This document shows positions 22,381-33,671 of a stretch of DNA of 64,000 nucleotides, in pieces (positions within the stretch are counted from its first letter, which is position 1; each line of letters begins with the position of its first letter). Below the pieces are notes generated by a model. It was not told the origin of the DNA. It did not search any database and saw only the letters and a program-made list of their open reading frames with translations. This DNA is from Siderastrea siderea. Lineage: Eukaryota; Cnidaria; Anthozoa; Scleractinia; Rhizangiidae. Location: the NCBI GenBank assembly GCA_964030785.1, contig OZ034975.1:40423569-40487568 (forward strand), in the 5' to 3' direction. The position numbers and the translations under genes are program-made.

Positions 22381-24415
22381 GGCCAAAAACCGAAGGGCGA
22401 TTAATTAAGAAACAGATTGGGGATGAAATATCTATGCCAGTGCAACGTACCAACAGTGAGATCAAGCATGAAATTGCAGAGAAAATAGAGTCGGGCGAAT
22501 TCAGTATAGGAGTTCCAGTACTGGAAACAGATTGTATAAAGCTGGTCATAACCCCAGAAGGAAAGATTGAGAGGCGCCCCTTTAAGTTGGCAGCACGGAA
22601 GTTCCCACTGTCTGAAATAAGACAAAAATGCTTGACCAAACATGAAAAATTTATGAGTAAGGTCAGACCAGGAATACAGCCAGTTTAGCAGAGAAGAATT
22701 ACAGCAGCGATTGGTCCACCTCAATGAACCATGTACCGATGAAGAATCTGAAGAATTGAGAGCGCGACTGAGAGAGGTAGAGAGAACAAGACATTGGTTG
22801 GTCTGGCATGATCATGCTGGGATTGGATCAAATGGTCTGCTGCTCTTCCTTCTTCGAGAGATTTATGATCCTGCCATCCACCTAACAAATGCTGAGTACA
22901 TGGCCAAAGCTGAAAGCTCCACCAAAGAAGTTGATGTTCAAGCAGTTGTAGAACAGCCTCTACGTGGCCTGTCTCAGCCAATAAATCTTCAAAGTGGTAA
23001 CATCAAAGACAAAATGCAATTTATGAACGGAGACAATCCAAGTGTTGAATTCGAGGATGGAACCCAGAAAGGAGGGCACAGAGGCTGTGTCGGTTGTGAT
23101 GGGGACATGAGAAGTGGAACAGACTTTCAGTATATGTCACATCGGAGGTACACAAATCTAGAAGAAAAACAGAAACTTGTTCTTGCTGGCCCTGAGGGAG
23201 AGAAAGGAGGCCTTCACCCATTTAAGAATTTGAAAGTGGAGCAGCTTAGGAGGGAACTCCAAGCAAGAGGTGAAGATGACAGTGGACTGAAACAGGACTT
23301 ACAAGAACGACTTGCTGACATTCTTGGCGGTACAGCCCGTGTTCCTGCACTGTTGTATGGAGACAACAACCTAACATTAAAAGAACTCAACCTGGAAGAT
23401 TATGAGGTACTGTTCTTTGAACCACTTCACTGCTGCCTGAATCACATTTCCAATATACTTGATGAACTCTCTCATCACATCACAGATGTGGACACACTGG
23501 TGACACTGAAAGAAACACTCTCCATAGCACTTAAGAAGGACAAACTTCGCTGCACTGACTACCGCCGAGCACTTTTACAAGTGACCATTCTCCTTGCTGA
23601 CAAAGCAGATGAACATGTGATGGAATTACTGACAACAATGGCAGAAATGATGGGGCTTTTTTATTCTAAAGAGGTCAACAGGAACCCCAGACAAATTTTG
23701 CGCCTTGCCAACCTAGCATTCCGACATGCCGTAGCAGTACAAGTCGCAAACTTCACGGCATCTACTACCACAGTGCTGTGCACCATGCTGCAGTCATTTA
23801 CAGACTTGTCAGCCTGTCATCAATAAATGCAGAGCTGTTTGAGAGATTTTTTGACAGAATTGTTGACATCACCAGAAAGACATGGAGTAAGCACGCTGAA
23901 GATCTGGTCCCGAATGCATTTCCCCACATTCAAGGAGAAGACTGCAATGATGCAGATCATACAGTGGTTATTCAGGAGCGAGAAATCTCCAAACTTGCAA
24001 AGAAACTACCTGTAGGGAACAACACAAGAGTGAGCAAAGATCCTGCTGACAAAGAAGCCCAGTCTATGGCAAGCCCACCTTGAAGTTATCAGCGATTTCC
24101 TTTTACCAGGGCCTGGGGTGTGGTGGCACTGGCAAAATGATGGATCAGTGGAATTTTGCGATGGCCCTGATGAACCCACAGAGCACCCAGAGGGTCCACG
24201 TCTACTGCACTTCAGATCAAGTTCTATCAAAGCAGTACAGTTTAGCTTGGAACTTGCTTGGGAGCAATGCAAAGAGAAGCCTGAAGAGCTACCCCTTTAC
24301 AAATTGAGATGTGAAAGTGGGAAGCTAGTGTATGACAAGCTGCATTCAAATGAAGCCAGTGTGCCTGAAGTTGAAGACAACCAATCAGAGAAATTTGACA
24401 GTGGACAACACCATG
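22381..24415 (+). pseudogene. SAP-domain gene, central exon
   Basis: The acceptor CTTCCTTTTAG is followed in phase 1 by PKTEGRLIKKQIGDEI. About 100 residues later the frame shifts near 22675 (SQFSREELQQRL), then runs open for over 1 kb: VERTRHWLVWHDHAGIGSNG, LLFLLREIYDPAIHLTNAEY, and a SAP motif (LKVEQLRRELQARGEDDSG, LKQDLQERLADIL, about 23230-23320), a helix-extended-loop-helix associated with DNA or RNA binding. Two further frame changes (near 23800 and 24090) precede ITRKTWSKHAEDLVPNAF, ISDFLLPGPGVWWHWQNDG and a donor CATG|GTATTG at 24416. The product is probably nuclear. I do not recognise the family; it could be a transposon-derived gene. The alternating frame changes argue for decay or sequence errors. 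Confidence 0.62.
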
Positions 24416-24713
24416 GTATTGTGAATTTGTGTAATAAAATGTACATAGTAGCACTTAGTCAATGCTTGTCTGTACATGTAACTTGTGCCATCACACTAAA
24501 CAGTCTGTAAATCATGTACTAATTATAACAATACTTATAAATTATTACAATGTGTCTACACCTGTATCATCATCATTATCATCTGTTTTTCATAGTGTTC
24601 TATAAGTTGTACAGTACATTGTACTGTAGTGTACATGACTATGTATAGAATACAGAGAATCAAACTCTATTGCAGAAATCAAAATTTACTGTGATCATTT
24701 TATTTTTTCCCAG

Positions 24714-25122
24714 AAGGAACATCCTGTGAAGAGTCTGGTAGTACAGATGAACCCACAGTTGCAGCTGTAATTTTTGGCCAAATAGAAGTGGAGGACCATG
24801 AAGATTATGGCAGTGAAACAGAGCATACAAGTGATGAAAACAAGAGCAAAGAAGAGATTGAAAAGGACCAGAACGTAACTGAATCTGATGACCAAGACCA
24901 ACCACCAGAGCAACAGAAGCTAGAACAACAAGCTTCTGGTCATGAGCAACACAAGATGCCAGAGGACCCTGCAAATGTCCCTTGTGAAAGTGAGCAGCAG
25001 TTGTCCTCCAAAACAGCAAAGGCAACAGTGATTGTGCTGGGGAAAACACCCGAAGTAATACAGCTTGACAAGCTGCGGGCTAATCTTGCACGCAACCCAA
25101 AATCAGGATATTGCTTAAACAG
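24714..25122 (+). CDS. SAP-domain gene, acidic downstream exon
   Basis: The acceptor TTTTTTCCCAG fits the phase of the preceding exon's donor. The peptide is acidic and Gln/Glu-rich (EDHEDYGSETEHTSDENK, QDQPPEQQKLEQQ), then VIVLGKTPEVIQLDKLRANLA. The donor CAG|GTATGC lies at 25123. No further exon was recognised. The frame is intact here, unlike upstream exons. Low-complexity acidic segments like this are common in nuclear proteins; no function can be named. Confidence 0.55.
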
Positions 25123-26372
25123 GTATGCGAATCACCTTACAAAAATACAAGTTTTTGTCTTAAAAGCTGTCCAGCAACTGAATGCTGATCTAAAGGCCTG
25201 GGATACTTCGTGCTTGGTTTATAATATTTTTTACGCCAATTTTGAACTTCATGTAGATTTGCATGCCATGCTTTACATGCTTGTTAGAGGGTGCTTATTA
25301 CTGTTTGCAAGCTATAAACAAACATGGTGTTATAAGGAATACAGTGACATGTATGTGAATAGCTGTTAACCTTAATGGTTTATTGAAACAAAAAAAGTGT
25401 ACACACAAACACCATTGTGGTGAAGAACTATAAATTACATACAGCTTTATATTACATGTACCTTGTTTCATGTGCCAATTAAGTCACAACTTCAAACCCA
25501 ACCCCCCCCCCCCCCCCCCCCCCCCACTTCCCCACCTAATATCCTGGCCACTGTTTTTGATAAGTACTGTGTCCGACATACTGTAGTTGATTTGGTGGAC
25601 AGAACTATGTACAGTGTATTTTTGGAGAGGCAAAGAGAGCAAAAAAAAAAACATCTACAAACATTATTTTTCTGAAGCCACTCGAGGAACATGTCATCTG
25701 TGAAAGTAACAGCTGTTTCAGTCAGCACCACTGGCATGTGGTATAAATGGAACGCTCACCATTACGGTCGAAATTCTTTGGAAAAGCTAAAACAATAGAT
25801 TGTCCACAGGCGTCATTTTTTCTTTCTCCTCATACATGTACATGTAAACTTGCTCGGCTCAATAATGCCTGTTAGGCTAACAAAAACATTAAGGTAATCT
25901 GTGTATTGAAACCTTACACTCAGGAAGTGTCTAGATGCACTGTACAGAACAACTGCATTTAACTGTGCCACCTGGGGACATAAATTTCCAATAATATTAT
26001 CCGTCCCCTCCCCGCCCTCCCCCCCCCCCCAAAAATATTCCAATTAGTCTAATTCCAATACCGTATTTTCTCGATTAAACGCCGGGCTCCGAATAAAGGC
26101 CGGGTATAAAAGTGGAAACTGTAAATAAGCCCCTCAGACGTTTGTTTTAAGGGCAAGATACACGGCTGTAAAAAAAAATATATAAAAACTTTCGAACAGG
26201 CCACAAGGTAACCGCCGCCATTTTCATGCTTTTCGATTGCGAACTATAAACTTCGTTCCTAGGGCCTTCTCTTTTTTCAATATGGCGGCCGGTGACCTTC
26301 TACTATGCTGGGGGTCTCAAGCCAAGGTCAGACCCAGGCCTTAAGTAGCTTGATGGATCGGAATGGAAGAAT
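25123..26372. other. Non-coding stretch after the SAP-domain gene
   Basis: This contains poly-C runs (about 25500-25527 and 26018-26031) and an interspersed-repeat-like start CCGTATTTTCTCGATTAAAC near 26061. No further exon of the gene upstream could be supported. Confidence 0.35.
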
Positions 26373-26534
26373 AGCCCTTTTCACAGTTAACTTTTGTCAT
26401 TTGCATTACAATGTATTTGAACGTGGATGTGAGGCAATTTCGGGCAATTTTGCAGTTTCTGCCCGAAATTGCCTCACATCCATGTTCAAATACATTGTAA
26501 TGCAAATGAGAAAAGTTAACTGTGAAAAGGGCAA
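26373..26534. mobile_element. Foldback MITE (CCCTTTTCACAGTTAAC family), copy 1
   Basis: GCCCTTTTCACAGTTAAC, TTTGCATTACAATGTATTTG and GAGGCAATTTCGGGCA are mirrored almost perfectly, leaving a 13-bp loop (ATTTTGCAGTTTC). Shorter relatives are at 31097-31213 and 36917-37032. It sits directly at the 5' edge of the LINE fragment. Confidence 0.85.
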
Positions 26535-27265
26535 TGGTGTCAATTGACTTACGTACCTATACCGCCAGCATTTCTCTGTGCAATATTTATGCTCCTAACG
26601 ACTTACAACAACAGCTTTTTGCACAATTTGAATACATATTTGGTATCCAATACGGACACTGGAAGCCTCATTATAGGTGGTGATTGGATAGTTACCCTGG
26701 AAGCGGTAGATAAAAGAGGTGGTGTCCCATGGAAACCTACTATTTATCGGGATAAAGTTGTAACAATGATGGAAGAGCTTCACCTATGTGTCTAAAGCAC
26801 TAAAACTTTCATCACGAATTGACTATTTCCTAGTAGCTCAACTCCTTACAAATCAGGTCTCCCAGTTAGACACGATAGTCTCCATCGATCCTAATCATAA
26901 GGCAGTTAAACTCCAATTAACTATCCCACAAGGAAAAAGAGGTCCCAGTCTATGGAAATTTAACAATTCACTTCTAGAAGATGAGGATTACATAAAACTA
27001 ATCAAGGAGAATTTTCCTGTCATAAGCGAGAAATGCCTTGGAATCGAAGACGAAAGACTGAAATGTTAGCTTCTCAAAATGGAAATAAGAGATATTACAA
27101 TCTCTTTCTCAAAATACAAAGCCAAATTACTCCGTAAAAGGGAACAAAAGACCCAAAATCGACTAGAAATCCTAGACAGCTTTACCTCCTGCGCTGCGTA
27201 TACAGACTGTACCTACAAAAACGAGAAGGAATATGCTAATTTAAAACGTGAACTCGACCTTATTT

Positions 27266-27781
27266 GAAGTGGTACTATGATCAAAAAATCACTTTAATTT
27301 TTTCTTCGGATTTCGAAACTATGTTTGTTAAACACTCCCCAAGCGAAATTATAAGCCTTAATTTTGAGAAGAAGACCGTTAATTTAAACTGCACTTTTCC
27401 GTTTTAATGGTCCGCCATTATTACACCAGAAAGGATACAATGACGTCATACACTCAAGAGCTGTAGAATGTAGTGTGTGAACGTGGCTTACAAATTATGC
27501 AAAACACAAGTTTGAGAGTGTGAAAGCTCAAAACTCCCGTGCTGCATACTAAATAAGGCACTTTCACACACACTGCATTCTAAAACTCGTGTGTGAATGA
27601 TGTCATTCTGTCCTTTCTGGTGTAATAATGGCGGACTATTAAATCGGAAAATTGCAGTCTAAATAAACAGTCTTCTTGTCGAAATTAAGGCTTAAAATTT
27701 CGCTTGGGGAGTGTTTAGTAAACAAAGTTTCGAAATTCGAAGAAAAAATAAAAGTGGTTTTTTGATCGTAGTACCACTTTA
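27266..27781. mobile_element. MITE with about 115-bp inverted ends, inside the LINE
   Basis: AAGTGGTACTATGATCAAAA ... AAACACTCCCCAAGCG at the left is mirrored by CGCTTGGGGAGTGTTT ... GATCGTAGTACCACTT at the right, the arms extending about 115 bp. It separates the LINE endonuclease/linker part from the block KPTKYFFNLERRNYN. The target site duplication is uncertain (possibly TA). Confidence 0.8.
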
Positions 27782-27892
27782 AGGAAGAAAAGGACAAGGT
27801 TCTATTCTACACTGCAAAACAACGTGGATTGAACAAGGTGTAAAACCGACCAAGTACTTCTTTAATTTAGAGAGGAGGAATTATAATCTTAA

Positions 27893-28501
27893 CCCTATTC
27901 TGCCTGGGGTGAGGGGGGGGGAACACTGGCCCGCGCTGACTTTAACGAATTATAACTTTTAAACGGCTAAACAAATATTCACCAAATCTCGTGACTTTTC
28001 CTAAAAGTTATCAGAGAAAATTTCCCTATGTCAATGACGTGTCTATGATGGTTGACGTTTCCATAGCAACCGTCTACTCAGAAGTGTATTTTGACTATTT
28101 TCTGTCTTTTTAAAGTCTTTTTTCAGGTTTTCCCCCTTCGTTTGTACGAAAGAGACAATTTTTTACTTTTGTGTGCTTGTTTTGACTAAGTATGTTTCTA
28201 AGAACAAAATCATATATTTTTTGAGGACGTCATTGTCAGCTGTATGACTGCAGGTTTGGGATTCAAGATGACGGCCTCAAATTCAAAATGGCTGGTTTGT
28301 GACGTTATTGTGACTTCACGACACGTCATAATTGACACGTCATTAGCCCAATCTATTAAGCTAATGACGTACTACAAACGTGCCAAGTTTCATCGCAAGA
28401 GCTTTAATACTTTTCGAGATCTATGGGGGGGGCCGAGGCACTTTGTGCCCCCCCCCCCCCCCCCAGGCTCAGAAACTCAAAAAAAGCCCAGGCAGAATAG
28501 G
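27893..28501. mobile_element. piggyBac-like non-autonomous element, copy B
   Basis: The ends CCCTATTCTGCCTGGG and CCCAGGCAGAATAG are inverted, and TTAA stands on both sides (27889-27892, 28502-28505). Reducing the insert to a single TTAA rejoins the LINE frame (NLERRNYN then LKTIKKLE). This shows both the exact boundaries and the four-base target. Confidence 0.9.
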
Positions 28502-28505
28502 TTAA

Positions 28506-29500
28506 GACAATCAAGAAATTGGAACGATCGCAGGGTGAATTTCTGACCAAAGAAGCTGACATACCCAAAGAAATTGAATCTTTTTATACCAAATTGTACG
28601 CCTCTGTCCTCCTAGACGATAATGATCTGTTCGATAGTTTTGTCCAAAACTTGGATACCCGTAAGCTTGACGACACGCATAGAGATGAGTTAGAGGGTGA
28701 AATTACCCTGAAAGAATGTAGGGACATACTTCGGACTTTCAGCAGTGGGAAGTCTCCAGGAGATGATGGCTTCGCGTGGGAGTTTTATAACTACTTCTTT
28801 GATTTGTTAGGACAAGACCTGGTAAATTGCTTCAACTATATGCATATAAAAAGGTGAAATGTCAGTCTCCCAACGGAGGGGTGTTATAACCCTCGTTCCA
28901 AAGGAGGACTCAAACCTCCTCTCGCTGTCCAATTGGCAGCCAATTACACTATTAAATCTGGATTATAAAACTGCATCCAAAGTCATTGCGAAGAGAATGG
29001 AGAAAGTCCTGAGTGTTCTAATCAATCCAGATCAAACAGGCTTTGTAAAGAGCAGGTACATGGGGCAAAACATAAGACTAGTCAACGACATTTTAGAGCA
29101 AACCAAACTCCAGAGCATACCAGGGATACTTTTGCAACTTGACTTTTGTAAAACCTTTGACACTACTATCGAATGGAGTCTCATTTATAAGGTCATTGCC
29201 CTTTTAAACTTTGGTGGCAGTATACAGCGTTGGATTTCGACCTTTTACTCAAATTCTGAGAGTGCAGTCTTAAACAACGGATTTTGAACTAACTACGTTA
29301 AATTATCAAGGGGGGTGAGACAAGGGTTCCCACTGTCCCCTTATTTGTTTATTATAACTGTTGACATTCTAGCATGCAAGATAAAACAAGACTGAGAAAT
29401 AAAAGGAATAAGTATTTTCCACAGAGAATTTAACCTAAGCCGGTTTCACCGACGACACAACCCTGCTTTGTAGAGACTGTAACTCGGTAAATACTCGGTA
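28506..29500 (+). pseudogene. LINE reverse transcriptase remnant
   Basis: From FLTKEADIPKEIESFYTKLY through SSGKSPGDDGFAWEFYNYFF (RT block 1), SQRRGVITLVPKEDSN, NWQPITLLNLDYK (block 2), NPDQTGFVKSR (block 3), LLQLDFCKTFDT (block 4, with the catalytic Asp) and WISTFYSNSESAVLNNGF, to FTDDTTL at about 29442, where ADD has become TDD. A stop at 28855 and one at 29285 interrupt it. Product: RNA-dependent DNA polymerase of the LINE, now inactive. Confidence 0.85.
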
Positions 29501-30565
29501 AGTTTTAATGACTAAGTCATTAAAACTTGCTTGGATATCTAGATTCTTGGATTGTGATCATGAGCGAACGCATGCTGAATCATGGAAGGTTATTCCCAAC
29601 CACTTCCTTGATAAATATGGAGGTATAAACTTTCTGCTGCGGTGCAATTATGATGATAAGTTTCTTGAACGGTTTAACTTGCCTCACTTCTACAAATTGA
29701 TATTACAATACTTTTTAGAACTAAAAATTTCCTTTAACACTCAGTTCTGTCAATATGTTTTATTTAACAATAAGGAGATTTTAATAGGTGGCCAAACTTT
29801 CTTCTATAGAAATTGGTTTAATAAAAACGTCTTTCTTATACAAGACCTTTTGTGCGAAGATCGGAAGCTGCTCTCCTACTCGGAGTTTACACGAAAATAT
29901 AAAATACGAATGCAATTTTTAAATTTACATGCAAGTTGTTTCAGCAATTCCCAAATATCTTATTGAGCTGGCACAAAAGAGTCCTATCGACAAAATAAAT
30001 TTTCTTTGCCCAAATTTATTTCAGCTTGCGCCTGACGTCTCATTAGACCTGCTCAAAATGAAAAATAAAGACTATTATTGGCTTCTGATCGACAATGAAA
30101 AACATGCAAAAAAGGCAAGCTGAAAGTGGAAAGGAGACTTGCAAATAGACGAAACAATCCTAGAAACCTCCTTTACGCGTGTGAAAAGCATTTGTAGTGA
30201 CAATAAGCTCTCTGCTTCTGCACAGAACTGTAGTCACAAAAAAAGAATTGTTCATCTTTGGTATAGATCTAGAGGACAACCTGTGTGTTCATACTGGGGA
30301 TTGTTCTTCCTTGAAGTCATCAAATGGTTCAATGTTGCAAATGTCACCTCTTTCTCGTTATCTCTAAGCGAATTAATCTTTGGAATAAAAACCGGTAGCA
30401 AAAAGTAAAATACATTTAAAATTAATAAAAAAAACTGAACTTCACAATTTTGTTCGCTAAATACTACCTATATACGCAAAAACTACCGCTAAAAGAATTA
30501 TCCTTAAACGAATTCATAATCAAATTCACCTGGAGATATGATTTAGAAAAACCCTACTTCTAAAT

Positions 30566-30795
30566 AACGACATTATCTTAAGACACTCAACCGATTGTTT
30601 CATGGAATATTTTGTTTTGTTAATTAAAGTGACTACTATAGCGTGTGAAAAATTTATTACTGTAATACACGCGTAAAAAAGCAGGGACAGTCCTTGTCGA
30701 TTAGTCTCTGTAAATAACGAGTTGCTTGGGGACATTTTCCAACATCGAAATGTTATTGTAGCGACGCCGCATGATTCACGTTTTCCTGCAGTAAG
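30566..30795. other. Spacer between LINE 3' end and the duplicated block
   Basis: The last LINE-like residues (FAKYYLYTQKLPL, FIIKFTWRYDLEK) end near 30560. Nothing further was recognised before the repeat block that begins near 30796. Confidence 0.35.
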
Positions 30796-31096
30796 CCAAA
30801 CACTTCCTAAAAGAACTTAATTCTCTCTATTTCCATGTTCAGTCCTTTCTGTTTATGCTGCTATAGGAAGTAGAACAAACGGAACACTACTATTCCTTTC
30901 ATTTCCGATCACTCTGAAATAGTCGACGAAAGAACGCCCCCCCCCCCCTTTTTTTTTCCTTGAATGTCAGACCATGATGAAGTCCTTTGAAGCCTTTTTT
31001 CCATTTGTAGGTGAAAACTCATGCGCACATACCAGCTCTAAAATTAATTCAAAACGACGGACATCACGTATCATAGTTATTTCATAGTCATTTCTG

Positions 31097-31213
31097 TCAT
31101 TTGCATTACAATGTATTTGAACGTGGATGTTAGGTATTTTCGGGCAGAAACTGCAAAATTGCCTCACAACCTTGTAATGCAAATGACAAAAGTTAACTCC
31201 GAAAAGGGCCATT
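31097..31213. mobile_element. Foldback MITE (TTTGCATTACAATG family), copy 2
   Basis: TTTGCATTACAATGTATTTG and ATTTTCGGGCAGAAACTGC are followed by a shortened right arm, CCTTGTAATGCAAATGACAAA. The shorter right arm marks it as a deleted relative of 26373-26534. The same deletion is seen in the duplicate at 36917, so it predates the duplication. Confidence 0.75.
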
Positions 31214-32640
31214 AGAACGTTGCATATTTAAAGAAAATTGTAATCCCATTAAAGCGTAGTGAGAGCGTTCAGGATTTGAAAAAGGTGTCAGAGCAGTTTC
31301 AAGTTGCGACCCATTTCCATCCAGGCCATCCATGGCCAACGACACCTATCACTAGCTTCACTGCTTAACCACTTGAGTTCTTCTGTCGAAGGCACTATCG
31401 TGTGATAGGTCGCCCGAGGAAATTTGATGTTCACAGCAAGTGAAGTTTGAACATCAAATTTCCGAGGGAAACTATCACACATAGGGCCTGAGACAGAAGG
31501 ACCCTATTGTTTTTATTGTACAACGCTAAATTTTAAGCGAAAATTGGCAAAACTGATAGGCGCCAGCTGAGGAGAGACACTATCGCGTCACGTGATCGAT
31601 TTCGACCAATGGAAGCACGCCAATTAGTAATTAGTATAGTGTCTTTGAACAAACCTTGACTATCATTTTTAGGGTGAAACGTGACTTTTGGTACTATTGT
31701 GTTACCAGGAGGTGTTACTGAAACAGCAGACAGTCCCTTTAAAACACGTTCTTCAATGTAAATTCAACATGCTTTATTTGTTTTACTGCTTTACAACAAA
31801 CAATAACCAAAAGCTCTCGTTGCTTTCATTAAAAAGCAAAGCTGCTACTAATAAGGAAAAGTAAGCTTACATTAGTTGAATTTACTTATTAATATCGGTT
31901 AATTAACAGTTATTCAAGGAAGTGGAGGTGAATGATTGTGGTAAAAATCACTACCACTATTCACTGAAACTAAGGTGAATAATTGTATTAGTTTATACCA
32001 AGTCAGTGGATAGCTAGCACCAAAAAGTTCCATTATTTCCTGAGAAATGAGGAAAAAACTCGAAATCCAAAACAATGCCGGGAAGTGAATGAAGGACACC
32101 CTCCAGAGTTGAAGTAGCCAATCAGAGCACGCGAAAAAGCTATTCACTGACGTTGTTGGTATGAACTAATTCAAACTCATTAGGCTACACCATTCCAAGC
32201 AAATTTGCTTTTGAACTCAACAAAGTACGAATGTTTTAACTACTCTAAAGCACTCTTAATATAAAAAATTCACTAGAACGTTACCCAAAATTATTAATTC
32301 ATAAATATCAAGCTAAATAAAAAACAAAGAAGACTATAAAGTACTGAATACTATATTCTCGTCACCTAAACAAGTCTTACGGGTATGATTATGCTACTTC
32401 TTTTGTGGCTTTCTGACGTACAAATATACTTGAAATCGTAATTGCCTTTACAACAAGTAAATCAAAAGGCAAAAGAAATGTCGTCCGTGCAGTAGCAATC
32501 ATCATCGAGGAAGCCAAAAACATGGACACTGAGGGTCGAAGCGGTCGAGATATTGTACTTCTTAAGTACATGTAAAAGTACAACCAAAGTAAAACAACCG
32601 ACGATCACGATGGCTCCAAGTTGCCCCGACTAAAATTGGT

Positions 32641-33068
32641 GAGATAGCCGTAGGACTGATACTAGGTAAAGAAGAGCTATCTCTTCACCCTTGCAGAAGG
32701 GTGTATCTTCTTGGACGATCACCTTAATCCATGCAGTTAACTTAAATGATGTGTGCAAGTTGAACTTCCTGCAGCCGCGTTTGCAAGTGGGTGAATCCAC
32801 TTTTGATCAACCACATTGAGACTAACATTATAACACAGAGTTACCGTTGCCTCGACATTAACTGGAGAGATAGGCCTTGGCCTGACTCTAGGTAAAGGAG
32901 GGCTATCTTTTGACCCAAGAGTGGAACTTCTAGGATGATCATCCTTCACCCATGCAGTTAACTTAAATGATGTGTGCAAGTCGAACTTTCTGCAGCCGCG
33001 TTTTCAAGTGGGTGAATCCACTTTTGATCAATCACATTGAGACTTACATTGTGAAGAATTACTGTTGC
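32641..33068. repeat. Tandem duplication, unit about 221 bp
   Basis: The blocks GGTAAAGAAGAGCTATC, CATGCAGTTAACTTAAATGA, CTGCAGCCGCGTTTGCAAG and GTGGGTGAATCCACTTTTG occur twice about 221 bp apart. Open frames on the minus strand cross the copy boundary but contain no recognised domain. Confidence 0.8.
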
Positions 33069-33293
33069 CTATTATTCAAACTTCTACGCAACTTCTACCA
33101 AAATAGGCTTCAAAAGCAAATTTAACGTCTGTCGACGATTTGAATTTAGGAATAATTTCCACTCATGCAACATCTAAAACTGGTTATTCCTAGCCACAAA
33201 ATACCATTCTGTAAAAAAACACTGAGATAACATATCGATTAAATGTTTTAAATACATTTACATTATCTAAAAAATTCTCATTGCAGAGCCTAT

Positions 33294-33671
33294 TAAGGAC
33301 GGTGCCTCCTAATACAGAAGTGTTTTTGCAAAGGTTATGACTATGGGGGGAAAGTAGATCTTAGAAAGGGTTATTGAAAAATATGTGTAACCACGCATTT
33401 TTCCGAGATAATTAAGCAAAACGAAAGCGCTTAAATACAAAGAATTTATGGCAATGTCTTTCCAAATTTAAGGTCAATTATCTCTGAAAAATGCGTGGTT
33501 AAACCCAATTTTCTTTTTGGATTCTGATAGCCCTTGCTAAGATCTGCTTTTTCCACATAGTCATAAACCGCGCAAAAATATTATTGTATTAGTGGCAAAT
33601 CCCTTAAGAAACTTGAATATTACAAGATGCGCAGAACGTATGCGCAGTAACAAAAGGAGGCACCGTCCTTA
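33294..33671. mobile_element. MITE (TAAGGACGGTGCC family), copy 1
   Basis: The left end TAAGGACGGTGCCTCCT is mirrored exactly by AGGAGGCACCGTCCTTA. Internal blocks include GGTTATGACTATGGGG and ATTTTTCCGAGATAATTAAG, the latter also inverted. A diverged second copy begins at 43531 and has a further element inserted in it. Confidence 0.82.

Larger units (their letters stand above)
26536..30565 (+). mobile_element. Degenerate non-LTR retrotransposon (APE-type LINE, L1-like)
   Basis: In order, remnants are: endonuclease (ICNIYAPNDLQQ, LIIGGDWIV, SRIDYFLV), a linker (GPSLWKFNNSLLEDEDY), reverse transcriptase (LPHL-like region with INPDQTGFVKSRYMGQNIRL, GILLQLDFCKTFDT, FTDDTTL) and the C-terminal region (KLAWISRFLD, GGINFLLRCNYDDKF, NKEILIGGQTFFYRNWF, VVSAIPKYLIE). 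Many stops and frame changes are present, so it is dead. It is 5'-truncated, since nothing upstream of the endonuclease's second half was seen. Two hairpin elements (27266-27781 and 27893-28501) have inserted into it. Naming the clade more finely would need phylogeny. Confidence 0.88.

Noticed and set aside
25500..25737. Pro-rich or Gly-rich open frames over the poly-C run
   Set aside because: Homopolymer translation artefact without splice support.
32737..32979. 80-residue minus-strand frame in the tandem duplication
   Set aside because: Not conserved as a frame in the second unit, no splice context and no domain.
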